Shown piece by piece: positions 29,820 to 39,282 of a DNA stretch of 64,000 nucleotides (position 1 is its first letter; the number at the start of each line of letters is the position of its first letter). Position numbers and translations under genes: made by a program. This DNA comes from Flavobacterium covae. GTDB taxonomy: Bacteria; Bacteroidota; Bacteroidia; Flavobacteriales; Flavobacteriaceae. The stretch is taken from positions 2,976,001 to 3,040,000 of the forward strand of contig CP067379.1 in NCBI GenBank assembly GCA_019565575.1. The letters are read 5' to 3'. The notes below the pieces were generated by a model. It searched no databases. It saw only the letters and a list, made by a program, of their open reading frames with translations, and was not told where the DNA came from.

Positions 29820-29894
29820 ATTGGCACGCTATTTGTGAAGTCAAAAACCAAGAATTTGATTTAAATTTAATTGGTTCGTTTTGTTTTTATAAAG

Positions 29895-29966
29895 TGTGTA
29901 TCAAAATACACAATCTCGCCGTTTAACTTCGTTCAATCTCCTCTATCATCTAAAAGAGATTTGAAC
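29895..29966. repeat. Two hairpins in the uvrA-hsdR convergent gap
   Basis: A perfect 7-bp hairpin TGTGTAT-CAAA-ATACACA (29895-29912) and a near-perfect one GTTCAATCTC / GAGATTTGAAC (29931-29966, one bulge). Both genes end here, so they may act as terminators or processing sites although T-runs are weak. Confidence 0.45.
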
Positions 29967-30041
29967 GAATTGAACAGGCAAAAAACGTATCATTCTTATT
30001 TAAAAGTTAATTAACTTACACACTTTGGTAAGATAGTTTCT

Positions 30042-33000
30042 TTATAAATTTCCACCTACACCTTTAAACTTCTCCACAAATGCACTTATTTTTTGAAATA
30101 CACTTTGTTTTTTTGTGAGGTATAGAGGGTTTAACGGACTCATTTTTGGTAAAATGGCATTGAGTTCTGTGCCGTTTTCACTTGCAAATTCACGTTTTAA
30201 TGATGCAGTGATGTATCTTTTTGTGGCTTCTTCATTTAAATTCTCTTCTTCAATTAACTCTTTTGCTTCTATCTTTTGTTTTTGTTGTGCATATTTAAAG
30301 AATGAATCGATAATATTTGCTTTTTCTTCGATGGCGTCTAATTCTGTTTCGTTTATAAAATCAACTACTAAGCTTTCTTTTGCTCTATTGCCAATACTAG
30401 CACGAATAACTCGACGCACTTCTTCTATTAACGCAGCTTTATCTTTGGACTTTTTATTGTGCTCAAAAATTAATTCCAAAATATAATCTAGGTTGATTTC
30501 TTGTGATTTTAATAAATCAATTTCAAATACTACATCATCCCAATCAATTTTTGATTCTTCCGCTTCCTTACCGTTTTTCTCACGACGTAACCAATCACGA
30601 ATGTCATTATAGGTGGAACGATAATCCTGAACGGTTCTTTCTGGCAATACACTTATTTCTTGCATTACGGCAATATCTTCATCAGATACAAAGTAAGTTT
30701 CCTTAAAAGCTTCGATTGCTTCACTATCATTTATATCAATATCCTGTAGAGCTTTTAGATGAGTGAATTCATCGTAATTCTGTAAAATATTCTCAACTCG
30801 TAAGTATTCTCCAAATAGTTTTGCAAACTCTTTTTTGTCCTTTTCGGTAACGATTTCATCTGGATTTGGAAATTTTTCATTTAACTCATTCACTACATCC
30901 TTAAATCCTCTACGTGCTTTACCTGTAACAATATCTGTAAAACCTTCTAAATATTCTTTATAGCTTTTTTCAAGCACTACATTTTTGGTGTTATTATCTC
31001 CAAATAAAGTAATAGCATCAATGGTAGCTTGTTCTAAATCTCGGAATGTTACAATATTTCCAAAAATTTTGGTTGCATCGTAAATTCTATTCGTTCGTGA
31101 AAAGGCTTGCATCAACCCATGATAACGCAAATTCTTATCTACAAATAAGGTATTCAAGGTTGGCGCATCAAAACCAGTAAGAAACATTCCGACTACAATA
31201 ATCAAGTCGATTTCTTTGCTTTTTACGCGTTTTGCTAGGTCACGATAATATTCTTGGAATCCACTTTCAATGTTAAAATTCATTTTAAACATTGCATTAT
31301 AATCGTTGATGGCTTTGGTTAAAAACTCTTTTGCGCTCAAATCTAATGCAGTTGGCTCAAATGTTTCATCTAAAATCTCTCCGATGGAATTTTGCTCTTC
31401 GTTAGCTGCAAAAGAAAAAATGGTTGCTATTTTAAGCGGTTTTTCGCTTTCTTTTTGTAAGTTGTTTAATTCCTCGTAATAACATTTTGCCGCATCCACA
31501 CTACTTACAGCAAACATTGCGTTAAACCCAGTGTTGCCTCCTTTAGTTCTGTGCGTTTTTTGTCTGAAATTTTGTAAAATGTATTGCGAAATTTCTTTAA
31601 TACGCTTCGGGTGTAGTAAAGCAGTATTGTTTTCGGCAGCAGTTAATTTTTTTTCGTCTTGTTCTGCTTCGATGTTTTTAAATTGCGGGCGAACGTTGTT
31701 ATAATCTACTTTGAACTTTAGTACTTTTTCATCTCTAATGGCATCTGTAATCACATAGGAATGTAACTCACGACCAAAAACACTTGCCGTAGTTTCTGCA
31801 CCTAAAGCGTTTTGCGGAAAAATAGGCGTTCCTGTAAAACCAAATTGGTAGAATTTTTTAAACTTTTTATTTAGGTTTTTTTGGGCTTCACCAAATTGTG
31901 AACGATGTGCTTCATCAAAAATAAACACCACTTGCTTTTGGTAAATAGCCAAATCACTTTCGGTTTTCATTAAGTTATTTAACTTTTGAATGGTGGTAAC
32001 AATAATCTTATTATCATCTTTCTCTAAGTTACGTTTTAAACCAGCCGTACTATCAGAACCATTTACACTATCAGGCGAAAAGCGTTGGTATTCTTTCATA
32101 GTTTGATAATCTAAATCTTTACGATCGACCACAAAGAATACTTTGTCTATAAAATCCAGTTGAGTAGCTAAACGTGCGGCTTTAAAACTGGTTAGGGTTT
32201 TTCCTGAACCTGTGGTATGCCAAATGTACCCACCACTCTCTACATTAGACCAATTTTTAGCGTTAAAAGAACTTTCTATTTTCCATAACATTCTTTCGGT
32301 TGCTGCAATTTGGTAAGGACGCATTACTAACAACGTATCACTAGTATCAAAAACCGAATAGGTTAACAATACATGTAAAAGCGTGTTTTTTTGAAAGAAG
32401 GTAGCCGTAAAATCTTTTAAGTCTTTAATTAAGGTATTATCGGCTTTTGCCCAGTTCATGGTAAAGTCGAAACTGTTTTTATTGCGTTTCGTAGTGTTGG
32501 CAAAATATCGGGTATCAGTACCGTTAGAAATAACAAATAGTTGTAAGTATTTAAAAAGCGAATTAGTAGTATTGAAACTCTCTTTTGAATAACGGTGTAC
32601 CTGATTGAAGGCTTCACGAATTGCCACCCCACGTTTTTTAAGTTCCACTTGTACCAAAGGCAACCCATTTACTAAAATCGTAACATCGTAGCGGTTGGCG
32701 TGCGTTCCTTTTTGTTCAAATTGAGAAATTACCTGCACTTTATTACGGGTAATATTTTTTTTATCTACTAAATAGATGTTTTGGATATGCCCATCGTCAA
32801 ATACAAAATCGTAGATATAATTATCGTGTATTTTTCTTGTTTTATCTACTAAGTTATCACTTGGTTTGTCTAAATATTCTTCTACAAAACGCGCCCATTC
32901 GCTATTGGTAAACTCCATATTGTTTAATGCTTGTAGTTGTACCCTTACATTTGCTAACATGGTATCGATAGATTTAATATCGAAAGCATTTTCATATCCT

Positions 33001-33146
33001 TGATTGATTAAATCTTGGATAAATTCCTTTTCCAAAGCCGCTTCGGTTTGATAGGATGACGGTGATTCGTTAAATGCGGAATGTTTGGTATATTTATCTA
33101 ATACAATAAAATTGTTGGATTCGGCGATGGTTTTGTAGTTTGACAT
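30042..33146 (-). CDS. hsdR: Type I restriction enzyme R subunit
   Basis: 1034 aa, intact. N-terminal nuclease of the PD-(D/E)xK type: D154 in RYDVTIL, E168-L-K170 in VQVELKKRG and the RecB-like QxxxY (Q182, Y186). Superfamily 2 helicase-translocase follows: HTTGSGKT (310-317), [19 protein letters not shown] and AFSRTNRIY. It translocates and cuts DNA when bound to HsdM/HsdS. Last gene of the restriction operon; its ATG lies 1 bp from the RAYT stop, so it now depends on read-through of the inserted cassette or on translation coupling. Confidence 0.95.
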   Translation of the reverse strand: MSNYKTIAESNNFIVLDKYTKHSAFNESPSSYQTEAALEKEFIQDLINQGYENAFDIKSIDTMLANVRVQLQALNNMEFTNSEWARFVEEYLDKPSDNLVDKTRKIHDNYIYDFVFDDGHIQNIYLVDKKNITRNKVQVISQFEQKGTHANRYDVTILVNGLPLVQVELKKRGVAIREAFNQVHRYSKESFNTTNSLFKYLQLFVISNGTDTRYFANTTKRNKNSFDFTMNWAKADNTLIKDLKDFTATFFQKNTLLHVLLTYSVFDTSDTLLVMRPYQIAATERMLWKIESSFNAKNWSNVESGGYIWHTTGSGKTLTSFKAARLATQLDFIDKVFFVVDRKDLDYQTMKEYQRFSPDSVNGSDSTAGLKRNLEKDDNKIIVTTIQKLNNLMKTESDLAIYQKQVVFIFDEAHRSQFGEAQKNLNKKFKKFYQFGFTGTPIFPQNALGAETTASVFGRELHSYVITDAIRDEKVLKFKVDYNNVRPQFKNIEAEQDEKKLTAAENNTALLHPKRIKEISQYILQNFRQKTHRTKGGNTGFNAMFAVSSVDAAKCYYEELNNLQKESEKPLKIATIFSFAANEEQNSIGEILDETFEPTALDLSAKEFLTKAINDYNAMFKMNFNIESGFQEYYRDLAKRVKSKEIDLIIVVGMFLTGFDAPTLNTLFVDKNLRYHGLMQAFSRTNRIYDATKIFGNIVTFRDLEQATIDAITLFGDNNTKNVVLEKSYKEYLEGFTDIVTGKARRGFKDVVNELNEKFPNPDEIVTEKDKKEFAKLFGEYLRVENILQNYDEFTHLKALQDIDINDSEAIEAFKETYFVSDEDIAVMQEISVLPERTVQDYRSTYNDIRDWLRREKNGKEAEESKIDWDDVVFEIDLLKSQEINLDYILELIFEHNKKSKDKAALIEEVRRVIRASIGNRAKESLVVDFINETELDAIEEKANIIDSFFKYAQQKQKIEAKELIEEENLNEEATKRYITASLKREFASENGTELNAILPKMSPLNPLYLTKKQSVFQKISAFVEKFKGVGGNL

Positions 33147-33147
33147 T

Positions 33148-33905
33148 TTATTTTTTTAGTTTATCGTTTTCCCATTTTTGTGGGTTGTTTATAATATAAT
33201 TAGAAATTCGATGGTAAGCGTTTTCGTTACGGATAATGTGTTCCCAATAATTGCGTTGCCAGATTTTAAAATCTAAAGATTTAATTATTTCCGTCGTTGG
33301 GGCGGTTGGGGCGGTTGGGGCGAATTGCAATTCGCCCGTACTCAGGGCGAAATCCAATTCGCCTTTATTTGAGGCGAAATTCAATTCGCCTTTATTTGAA
33401 GCGGAATTCAATTCGCCTTTATTTGAGGCGAAATTCAATTCGCCTTTATTTGAAGCGGAATTCAATTTGCCTTTATTTGGGGTAAATTGCGATTCGCCCG
33501 TTCTATTATCGATATTATTTTCTAGAATTAAATCCTTAATCTTTTTTATGGTAGCTATTTTATAGCCTCTAATTATTGAGCCGATGGTTTGGGATGGCGA
33601 TTGAAATTTTCCAATTTCATCTTCTGTTCCTTTTTTTGGGTAATTTCTATAATGCCGTGCATGTGATTGGGCATTACTACAGATTCATGAATCACGCAAT
33701 TATCACGTACTTGCTCTGTATGATACCATTCTGTCAAGGCAATTTCTCCAAATGAATTTAAAATCATTTTTCCATTTTCAATGTACCCAAATAGAGGGGC
33801 TCTATCCTCACAGCAAAGAGTTATAAAATACAATCCTGCCTGCGAATAATCGTATCCTTTAAGACGGATAGATTTACGATGGTGTATATAAGGATTGTAT
33901 TTCAT
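33148..33905 (-). CDS. REP-associated tyrosine transposase (RAYT), frameshifted, with in-frame repeat insertion
   Basis: Y1_Tnp/IS200-like transposase of about 252 aa: [23 protein letters not shown], then the HUH motif in [11 protein letters not shown], then [18 protein letters not shown] and the C-terminal [23 protein letters not shown]. RAYTs cut and join single-stranded DNA at REP palindromes. One A is missing in a run at about 33632 (seven, eight expected). Between [12 protein letters not shown] and [13 protein letters not shown] there are about 60 extra residues of [14 protein letters not shown] repeats, encoded by REP-like DNA. The catalytic Tyr should lie in the GYKIA or WQRNY regions. 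Confidence 0.85.
33318..33337. repeat. REP-like 20-bp perfect palindrome inside the RAYT gene
   Basis: Arms GGGCGAATTG and CAATTCGCCC. Preceded by three copies of GTTGGGGCG. Translated in frame on the minus strand as part of [14 protein letters not shown]. Confidence 0.8.
33345..33485. repeat. About five tandem 27-bp units inside the RAYT gene
   Basis: Units alternate between ATTTGAGGCGAAATTCAATT and ATTTGAAGCGGAATTCAATT forms and each carries CAATTCGCC. The length is a multiple of three, so the frame is kept; they encode alternating FASNKGELN and SASNKGELN on the minus strand. They look like decayed REP half-sites. Confidence 0.8.
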
Positions 33906-33923
33906 TTATTTTATTTTTTATCG

Positions 33924-33989
33924 TTGTCGGGGCAAATTGTCGGGGCAAATTGTCGGGGCAAATTGTCGGGGCGAATTGCAATTCGCCCC
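33924..33989. repeat. REP-like element between hsdS and the RAYT gene
   Basis: Four units beginning TTGTCGGGGC at 13-bp spacing (33924, 33937, 33950, 33963) lead into a perfect 22-bp palindrome (33968-33989; half-site GGGGCGAATTG). Its last base is part of the hsdS stop codon. A GT(C/T)GGGG word next to a palindrome matches the tetranucleotide-plus-hairpin organisation of REP sites recognised by RAYTs. Confidence 0.8.
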
Positions 33990-35164
33990 TATCGTGATGC
34001 TGAAAACGATAATAACTGATTTCTATAATATTCATATTGTTTTTGTCTCAATTCTATCTCTTTTGGTAAACCTTCGCTTATGGAAGTGGTAAGCACGTCA
34101 AATTTATCAAGAATGGAAACGATGCGCTCTTGTTCTTCGAGGGAAGGGATTGGAAATAACAATTTTTCTAAAACATTTTTCGAAAGTCGTGGAATACTTG
34201 CTCTACGTACTTGAGAAGAAATTTTATTTTTTTGTGTCTGTAAAAAGTGAAATAAATACCTGCTATTGATAAAATCTGGAGTTATAAAAGAGTGAACATC
34301 ATCAGCAGCCCAATAATCAACATCACTAAATCCGATTTCGCCTGCTGCACCTGCACAAATTATGAAAGTTGTATTAGCTTTTACATTACTTTCATGATAA
34401 TAACCAAGTGGTGTCAATGCGTTTTGGTAAACTGCATATTCACCAGTTACTTCAAGCTGACTTTTCACAAGTCTTCTCCCTCTTTGAAGTATAATTACTT
34501 CTCCTAATGTTTTCCACTCCACTTCTCCCTCTTCAAAACTCAACAACTTTTCCCTATAATAACTATACTGCTGTTTACGTGCTGTAAGCTCTGTTGTTAG
34601 CTCTGTTGTTAGTTCGGTGAAGGTATCGAGAATTCCAACTATTTTTTGTTGAATTTCGAGTGATTTTTTTGGGTTATTTGGGCTCGGAATAGGGATTAAA
34701 AGCTCTTCAAATTTTTTTCTAGAAATATATGGTATAGTACCTGTTGTAGCTAATTCTTGTAATACTCTTGTTTGTGTTTCCATGAAGTATAACAAATATT
34801 TATTAAATAAAGAATCTCCGCAGACAAGCCCAATAAATGTTTGATTTGTGATAAGTGGTGTAGTATTAATAGCGTATGAACCTAGTGAAGCGCTACACGA
34901 ACAAATCACTGTTCCTGTAGGGTAAACTTTCAGGTTCATTTTCTTTATCATTTCTTCTGAAACGCATAAACCTGATTTTGATTTATTAAAATATTGACCT
35001 TCCTTATCTTCTATTCTACACCAAGGTATATTTCCATCAAAAATTTTGGGTCTATCACGCATAGGTACAATAAAATCAGTACAAACATCTTTCATTTGTT
35101 TCCATTCAACATCAATACCCTTTAATAATTTATCTAAGAAACTCATGGTTTTAATACTGCTCAT
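33989..35164 (-). CDS. hsdS: Type I restriction-modification specificity subunit
   Basis: 391 aa with two target-recognition domains, each followed by a conserved helix: first TRD ending FEELLIPIPSP, then QQKIVGILDTFTELT...ARKQQYSYYREKLLSF; second TRD ending LEKLLFPIPSLEEQERIVSILDKFDVL and RQKQYEYYRNQLLSF. The central helix carries three TELT repeats. HsdS sets the bipartite DNA recognition sequence. The start overlaps the end of the RhuM gene by 14 bp (an internal ATG at 35146 is the alternative). It ends exactly at a REP-like palindrome. Confidence 0.92.
   Translation of the reverse strand: MSSIKTMSFLDKLLKGIDVEWKQMKDVCTDFIVPMRDRPKIFDGNIPWCRIEDKEGQYFNKSKSGLCVSEEMIKKMNLKVYPTGTVICSCSASLGSYAINTTPLITNQTFIGLVCGDSLFNKYLLYFMETQTRVLQELATTGTIPYISRKKFEELLIPIPSPNNPKKSLEIQQKIVGILDTFTELTTELTTELTARKQQYSYYREKLLSFEEGEVEWKTLGEVIILQRGRRLVKSQLEVTGEYAVYQNALTPLGYYHESNVKANTTFIICAGAAGEIGFSDVDYWAADDVHSFITPDFINSRYLFHFLQTQKNKISSQVRRASIPRLSKNVLEKLLFPIPSLEEQERIVSILDKFDVLTTSISEGLPKEIELRQKQYEYYRNQLLSFSASR
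34583..34618 (-). repeat. Three 12-bp repeats encoding TELT in the HsdS spacer helix
   Basis: ACCGAACTAACA, ACAGAGCTAACA and ACAGAGCTTACA in the coding strand give TELT-TELT-TELT. In EcoR124-type enzymes, changing the number of the equivalent TAEL repeat from two to three lengthens the spacer of the recognised sequence by one base. Confidence 0.85.
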
Positions 35165-36185
35165 TAGTAGGTAGTTGTTTAATTATTCTATCAAAATCGC
35201 TTTCAAAAAGTCTATCCTGAATGATTCTATATTTCTCAAATTCAGTTTCGGCGTGAGCTTTTGCTATTTCAGCAGTTACTGCTCCAGCATCTTGTAAAAC
35301 GTTTCTATCGGTAGCTTCTATAAATCTATTGAGTCGGGTTTCCCAATCGTGCATAGTCATAGGTATTTGTCGGGTTGCCATATCTTCTGCTATATCTAAA
35401 TATGCCGAAACCAATCTTTGGAGTTGTTGCATTTCGTTTTCTAATAAATAATTTTTAGCTACAGTAACATCAAATTTTTGTATTTTACCATTAGGTGCAT
35501 CTTTCCAAGAAGTTAAACCCATATTTTCTTTTTGATGGTCAGCGCGGTTTATAATAATTTCAGCAGCTGTATTTCCGTGTATTGCCCAGTGTAATTTATT
35601 TTGAACAGTAGCAAAAAAACGTTGGGTAGCAGCGGCTTTTACATCATAATCAATGGAGGTAGCGTATAAATCGGTAATTTTTTGGTAAAACTTTCGCTCA
35701 CTTAAGCGTATTTCTCGTATTCGCTGTAGTTGTTCTTCAAAGTATTTTTTACCGAGTATGGTACCATCATTTTTTAATCTTTCATCGTCTAAAGTAAAAC
35801 CTTTGATGGTAAATTCTTGCACAATTTGAGTAGCCCATTTTCTAAACTGAACTGCTCGTTCAGAATTTACTTTGTAACCTACAGCTATAATAGCAGAGAG
35901 ATTATAATGTTGGGTATCGTAGGTTTTGTTATCTGACGCAGTTATTCGAAATTTTCGAGTAACTGAATTTTCATCTAATTCACTATCCGAAAAAATCTTC
36001 TTTATATGATAATTAATCGTATTGGGTTCTATTTCATAGAGTGTTGCCATCATCTTTTGTGATAGCCAAATGTTTTCATCGGCATAAATTGTTTCTACAC
36101 CACTTTGACCAGAAGCACTTATAAATGTTAAGTATTCTGCTGCCGAAGACCTTATAAAACCTATTTTTGATTTATCTTTACTCAT
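35151..36185 (-). CDS. rhuM: RhuM-family protein in the restriction operon
   Basis: 344 aa, intact. Conserved block: VETIYADENIWLSQKMMATLYEIEPNTINYHIKKIFSDSELDENSVTRKF, with a BRO/KilA-like DNA-binding look, then NLSAIIAVGYKVNSERAVQFRKWA and a C-terminal helical part. RhuM proteins are common passengers of type I restriction operons; their function is unproven. ATG overlaps the HsdM stop by 4 bp and the stop overlaps HsdS, so it is translationally coupled to both. Confidence 0.85.
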   Translation of the reverse strand: MSKDKSKIGFIRSSAAEYLTFISASGQSGVETIYADENIWLSQKMMATLYEIEPNTINYHIKKIFSDSELDENSVTRKFRITASDNKTYDTQHYNLSAIIAVGYKVNSERAVQFRKWATQIVQEFTIKGFTLDDERLKNDGTILGKKYFEEQLQRIREIRLSERKFYQKITDLYATSIDYDVKAAATQRFFATVQNKLHWAIHGNTAAEIIINRADHQKENMGLTSWKDAPNGKIQKFDVTVAKNYLLENEMQQLQRLVSAYLDIAEDMATRQIPMTMHDWETRLNRFIEATDRNVLQDAGAVTAEIAKAHAETEFEKYRIIQDRLFESDFDRIIKQLPTNEQY

Positions 36186-37731
36186 TGCTCAATATCCATT
36201 ATAATAGCATCAATGTCTGTACGAAGTTGGGTGATTTTTTCAACCGTCGAGGCAATTTCTGCATTTAGCTGTTTAATATCTATTTTCTCCCGATTGTCTT
36301 TGGCTTCCACATACGAACTTACCGAAAGGTTATAGTCGTTATCGGCAATTTTAGCATTGTCGATAGTAGTTGCTATATGAGGTACTTCTTCTTTGCTATC
36401 AAACATATCCATAATTTTATCAATATGCTTGTTAGTCAGCTCATTATTGTTGGTTACTTTTTTAAAGAAATCTTCGCCTGGAAGCATCTATAAATTGGGT
36501 TTTCGTTTCAGTTTTATTTTTGGCTAAAACTAAAATATTAACCGCTATAGAAGTTCCATAAAAAGGTTGGGTGCTAAAGCAATAACCGATTCTACAAAAT
36601 TGTTATCTACTAAATATTTTCTAATTTTTTGTTCGGCACCGCCACGGTAAAAGATACCAGGGAAACAAACCAAAGCCGCTCGTCCTTTACCTGATAAATA
36701 ACTTAAGCAATGCAAGACAAAGGCAAAATCGGCTTTTGATTTTGGTGCCAATACGCCTGCTGGCGCAAAACGGTCATCGTTTATCAAGGTAGGGTCGTCA
36801 GAACCAATCCAATTTACCGAGTAAGGCGGATTAGATACAATGGCATCAAACGGTTTGTCATCTAAAAAATGGGGGTCTAACAAGGTATTCCCTAAAGCAA
36901 TGTTGAATTTATCGTAGTTGATGTTGTGCAAAAACATATTCATACGCGCCAAGTTGTAGGTGGTATGATTGATTTCCTGCCCGAAGAATCCTTCTTCTAT
37001 AATATGGCTGTCAAAGTGTTTTTTAGCTTGCAATAATAAGGAACCTGAACCGGCAGCTGGGTCATAAATTTTATTCACTGTGGTTTGCTTGTGCATGGCT
37101 AGTTGTGCAATCAGTTTGGATACCGTTTGTGGGGTAAAAAATTCACCCCCGATTTACCTGCATTGGCAGCATAATTGGAAATTAGAAACTCATAGGCATC
37201 ACCAAACAAGTCGATTTGATTGTCTTCGAAATTGCCAAAGTTTAATTCTTCAACTCCTTTTAGAACCTTACCCAACCGATCATTTTTACTTTCAACCGTA
37301 TTTCCTAAACGGGTACTTGTTGTATCAAAATCGGCAAACAAACCTTTGATGTCTTGTTCTGAAGGATAGCCATTTGCTGAACTTTCAATAGCATCGAAAA
37401 TCGCTTTTAAGTCGGTGTTTAGATTGGTGTTCGTTTTGGCAGTTCTAGCCAAGTTTTCAAAAAGCTGACTTGGATAAATAAAATACCCTTTCGTTTTAAT
37501 GGCATCGTCTTTAATTTCGGGCGTAATAACGCTGTCCGATAAGTTGGCGTAGTTAATGCTATCATCACCAGCTTCGATGTAATTTTTGAAGTTTTCACTA
37601 ATGAAGCGATAGAATAATGCGCCTAGAACGAATTGTTTGAAATCCCAACCATCTACGGCACCACGTACCTCATTGGCGATTTTCCATATTTTATTTTGTA
37701 ATTCTTGTTTTTGAATGGTGCTTGTCATCAT
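36182..37731 (-). CDS. hsdM: Type I restriction-modification methyltransferase subunit (three frameshifts)
   Basis: About 516 aa N6-adenine methyltransferase. N-terminal HsdM domain ([30 protein letters not shown]), SAM motif [19 protein letters not shown], catalytic NPPY in [12 protein letters not shown], and a C-terminal coiled-coil ([23 protein letters not shown]) that contacts HsdS. Breaks: G-run of five at about 37142 (six expected, GGEFFTP), T-run of five at 36555-36560 (six expected, NLFYGTS), and CTGGAAG at 36478-36484 (one base too many, DASGEDFF). First gene of the operon. Confidence 0.9.
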
Positions 37732-37938
37732 TTTAAGTTGTAAATTCTAAATGCACTAAATTTTTAGAAAGAATTTTATTTGTTAAAGTTAATTAGATAA
37801 TCTCCAAATATAGTGTTTTGAAATAACAAAAAAATCACACTTTATAGTGATTTTTTTTGATCAAGAACAAAAGTTAGGAATATTTATTAAACAAAAACCC
37901 TAACTCCTTTATTTACAAGGGTTAGGGTTTTAAAGCTG

Positions 37939-38023
37939 CGGAGAAAGAGGGATTCGAACCCCCGGACCTGTTACAGTCAACAGTTTTCAAGACTGCCGCA
38001 TTCGACCACTCTGCCATTTCTCC
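37939..38023 (-). tRNA. tRNA-Ser (anticodon TGA)
   Basis: 85 nt. Acceptor stem GGAGAAA / TTTCTCC with discriminator G, anticodon stem-loop CAGT-CTTGAAA-ACTG giving anticodon TGA, a long variable arm, and T-loop GGTTCGAATCC. The class II shape and GGAGA start fit serine. Confidence 0.95.
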
Positions 38024-38148
38024 AGTATATTATGCACTACTTTTGTAATGCGAGTGCAAATATACAAATGTTTTTTAGTTTTACAAGTATTTTAAAACGA
38101 TTTTTTAAAAAAACAATTTCGTTTTATAAAGTTTTTAATATCAAATAA

Positions 38149-39282
38149 TTAGTATTTTACATATTCTACAATTTCTAATCCGTAACCTATCATTCCTACG
38201 CGTTTTCCTACTTCTGTGTTAGAAACTAAACGAATTTTTGTAATATCTATATCATGAAGAATTTGAGCTCCTATCCCATAATCTTTACTATCTATTACTA
38301 TTTTAGGGGCTTTCATTTCACCTTGTTGTTGTAATTCCTTTAATTCTGTAATACGATTTAAAAGGCTTATCGTTTGTATATCCTGATTAATAAAAATAAC
38401 GGCTCCTTTTCCTTGTTCGTTAATAACTTTAAACATATCGTCTAATTGTTTATCAACATTATTGGTTAAGGTCCCTAGTAAGTCATTATTTACTTGAGAT
38501 GAATTAATCCTTGTTAAAACAGCTTCACCTGAATTCCAGTTTCCTTTTGTTAGAGCAATATGAATTTGTTTGTTTGTTATTTGTTCATAGGCTCTTAAGC
38601 GAAAAACACCAAATCGAGTTTGTATATCAAAATCTTCTTTTTTTACAATTAGACTATCATGTTGCATTCTATAGGCTACTAAGTCCTCTATAGAAACCAA
38701 TTTTAAATTAAATTTTTGAGCAACTTTAACTAATTGGGGCAATCTAGCCATTGTCCCATCTTCATTCATAATTTCTACAATAACTCCAGCTGGTTTTAAA
38801 CCAGCCAAACGAGCAAAATCTATAGCTGCTTCTGTATGTCCTGTACGACGCAAAACGCCTCCTTTTTTTGCTATTAAAGGAAAAATATGTCCTGGACGTG
38901 CTAAATCAAAAGGTTTTGTATCAGGATTAACTAATGCTTGAATTGTTTTAGCTCTATCTGAAGCTGATATTCCTGTAGTAACACCATGTCCTTTTAAATC
39001 AACAGAAACCGTAAAAGCTGTTTCCATGTGATCCGTATTATTCGTTACCATTGGATTTAATCCTAGTTCTTTACAACGTGTTTCTGTAAGTGGTGCGCAA
39101 ATAAGCCCTCTACCATACGTAGCCATAAAATTTACCATTTCTGGTGTTATTTTTTCAGCAGCAGCTAAAAAATCACCTTCATTTTCTCTATCCTCATCAT
39201 CAACTACAATTATTACTTTTCCTTGACGGATATCTTCTATTGCTTCTTCAATGGTATTTAATTTAATGGTTTGTGTTTCCAT
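38149..39282 (-). CDS. ribB: 3,4-dihydroxy-2-butanone 4-phosphate synthase with degenerate GTP cyclohydrolase II domain
   Basis: 377 aa. The N-terminal DHBP synthase domain is intact: [19 protein letters not shown], the Mg-binding and catalytic [23 protein letters not shown], and [11 protein letters not shown]. The C-terminal RibA-like half reads [33 protein letters not shown] where active enzymes have zinc cysteines (CLTGDxxxSxRCDCG); all three cysteines are missing. So it should make the four-carbon riboflavin precursor but not open GTP. Annotated elsewhere as RibBA. The start overlaps the lptG end by 20 bp. Confidence 0.88.
   Translation of the reverse strand: METQTIKLNTIEEAIEDIRQGKVIIVVDDEDRENEGDFLAAAEKITPEMVNFMATYGRGLICAPLTETRCKELGLNPMVTNNTDHMETAFTVSVDLKGHGVTTGISASDRAKTIQALVNPDTKPFDLARPGHIFPLIAKKGGVLRRTGHTEAAIDFARLAGLKPAGVIVEIMNEDGTMARLPQLVKVAQKFNLKLVSIEDLVAYRMQHDSLIVKKEDFDIQTRFGVFRLRAYEQITNKQIHIALTKGNWNSGEAVLTRINSSQVNNDLLGTLTNNVDKQLDDMFKVINEQGKGAVIFINQDIQTISLLNRITELKELQQQGEMKAPKIVIDSKDYGIGAQILHDIDITKIRLVSNTEVGKRVGMIGYGLEIVEYVKY

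Noticed and set aside
33251..33565. Plus-strand frames over the RAYT repeats
   Set aside because: They are the reverse of the transposase repeats; the minus-strand frame joins conserved RAYT sequence on both sides.
10919..36484. Programmed frameshifting as an explanation for the broken genes
   Set aside because: The breaks differ in sign and context, occur in unrelated genes, and lack common slippery heptamers or downstream structures; read error is simpler.
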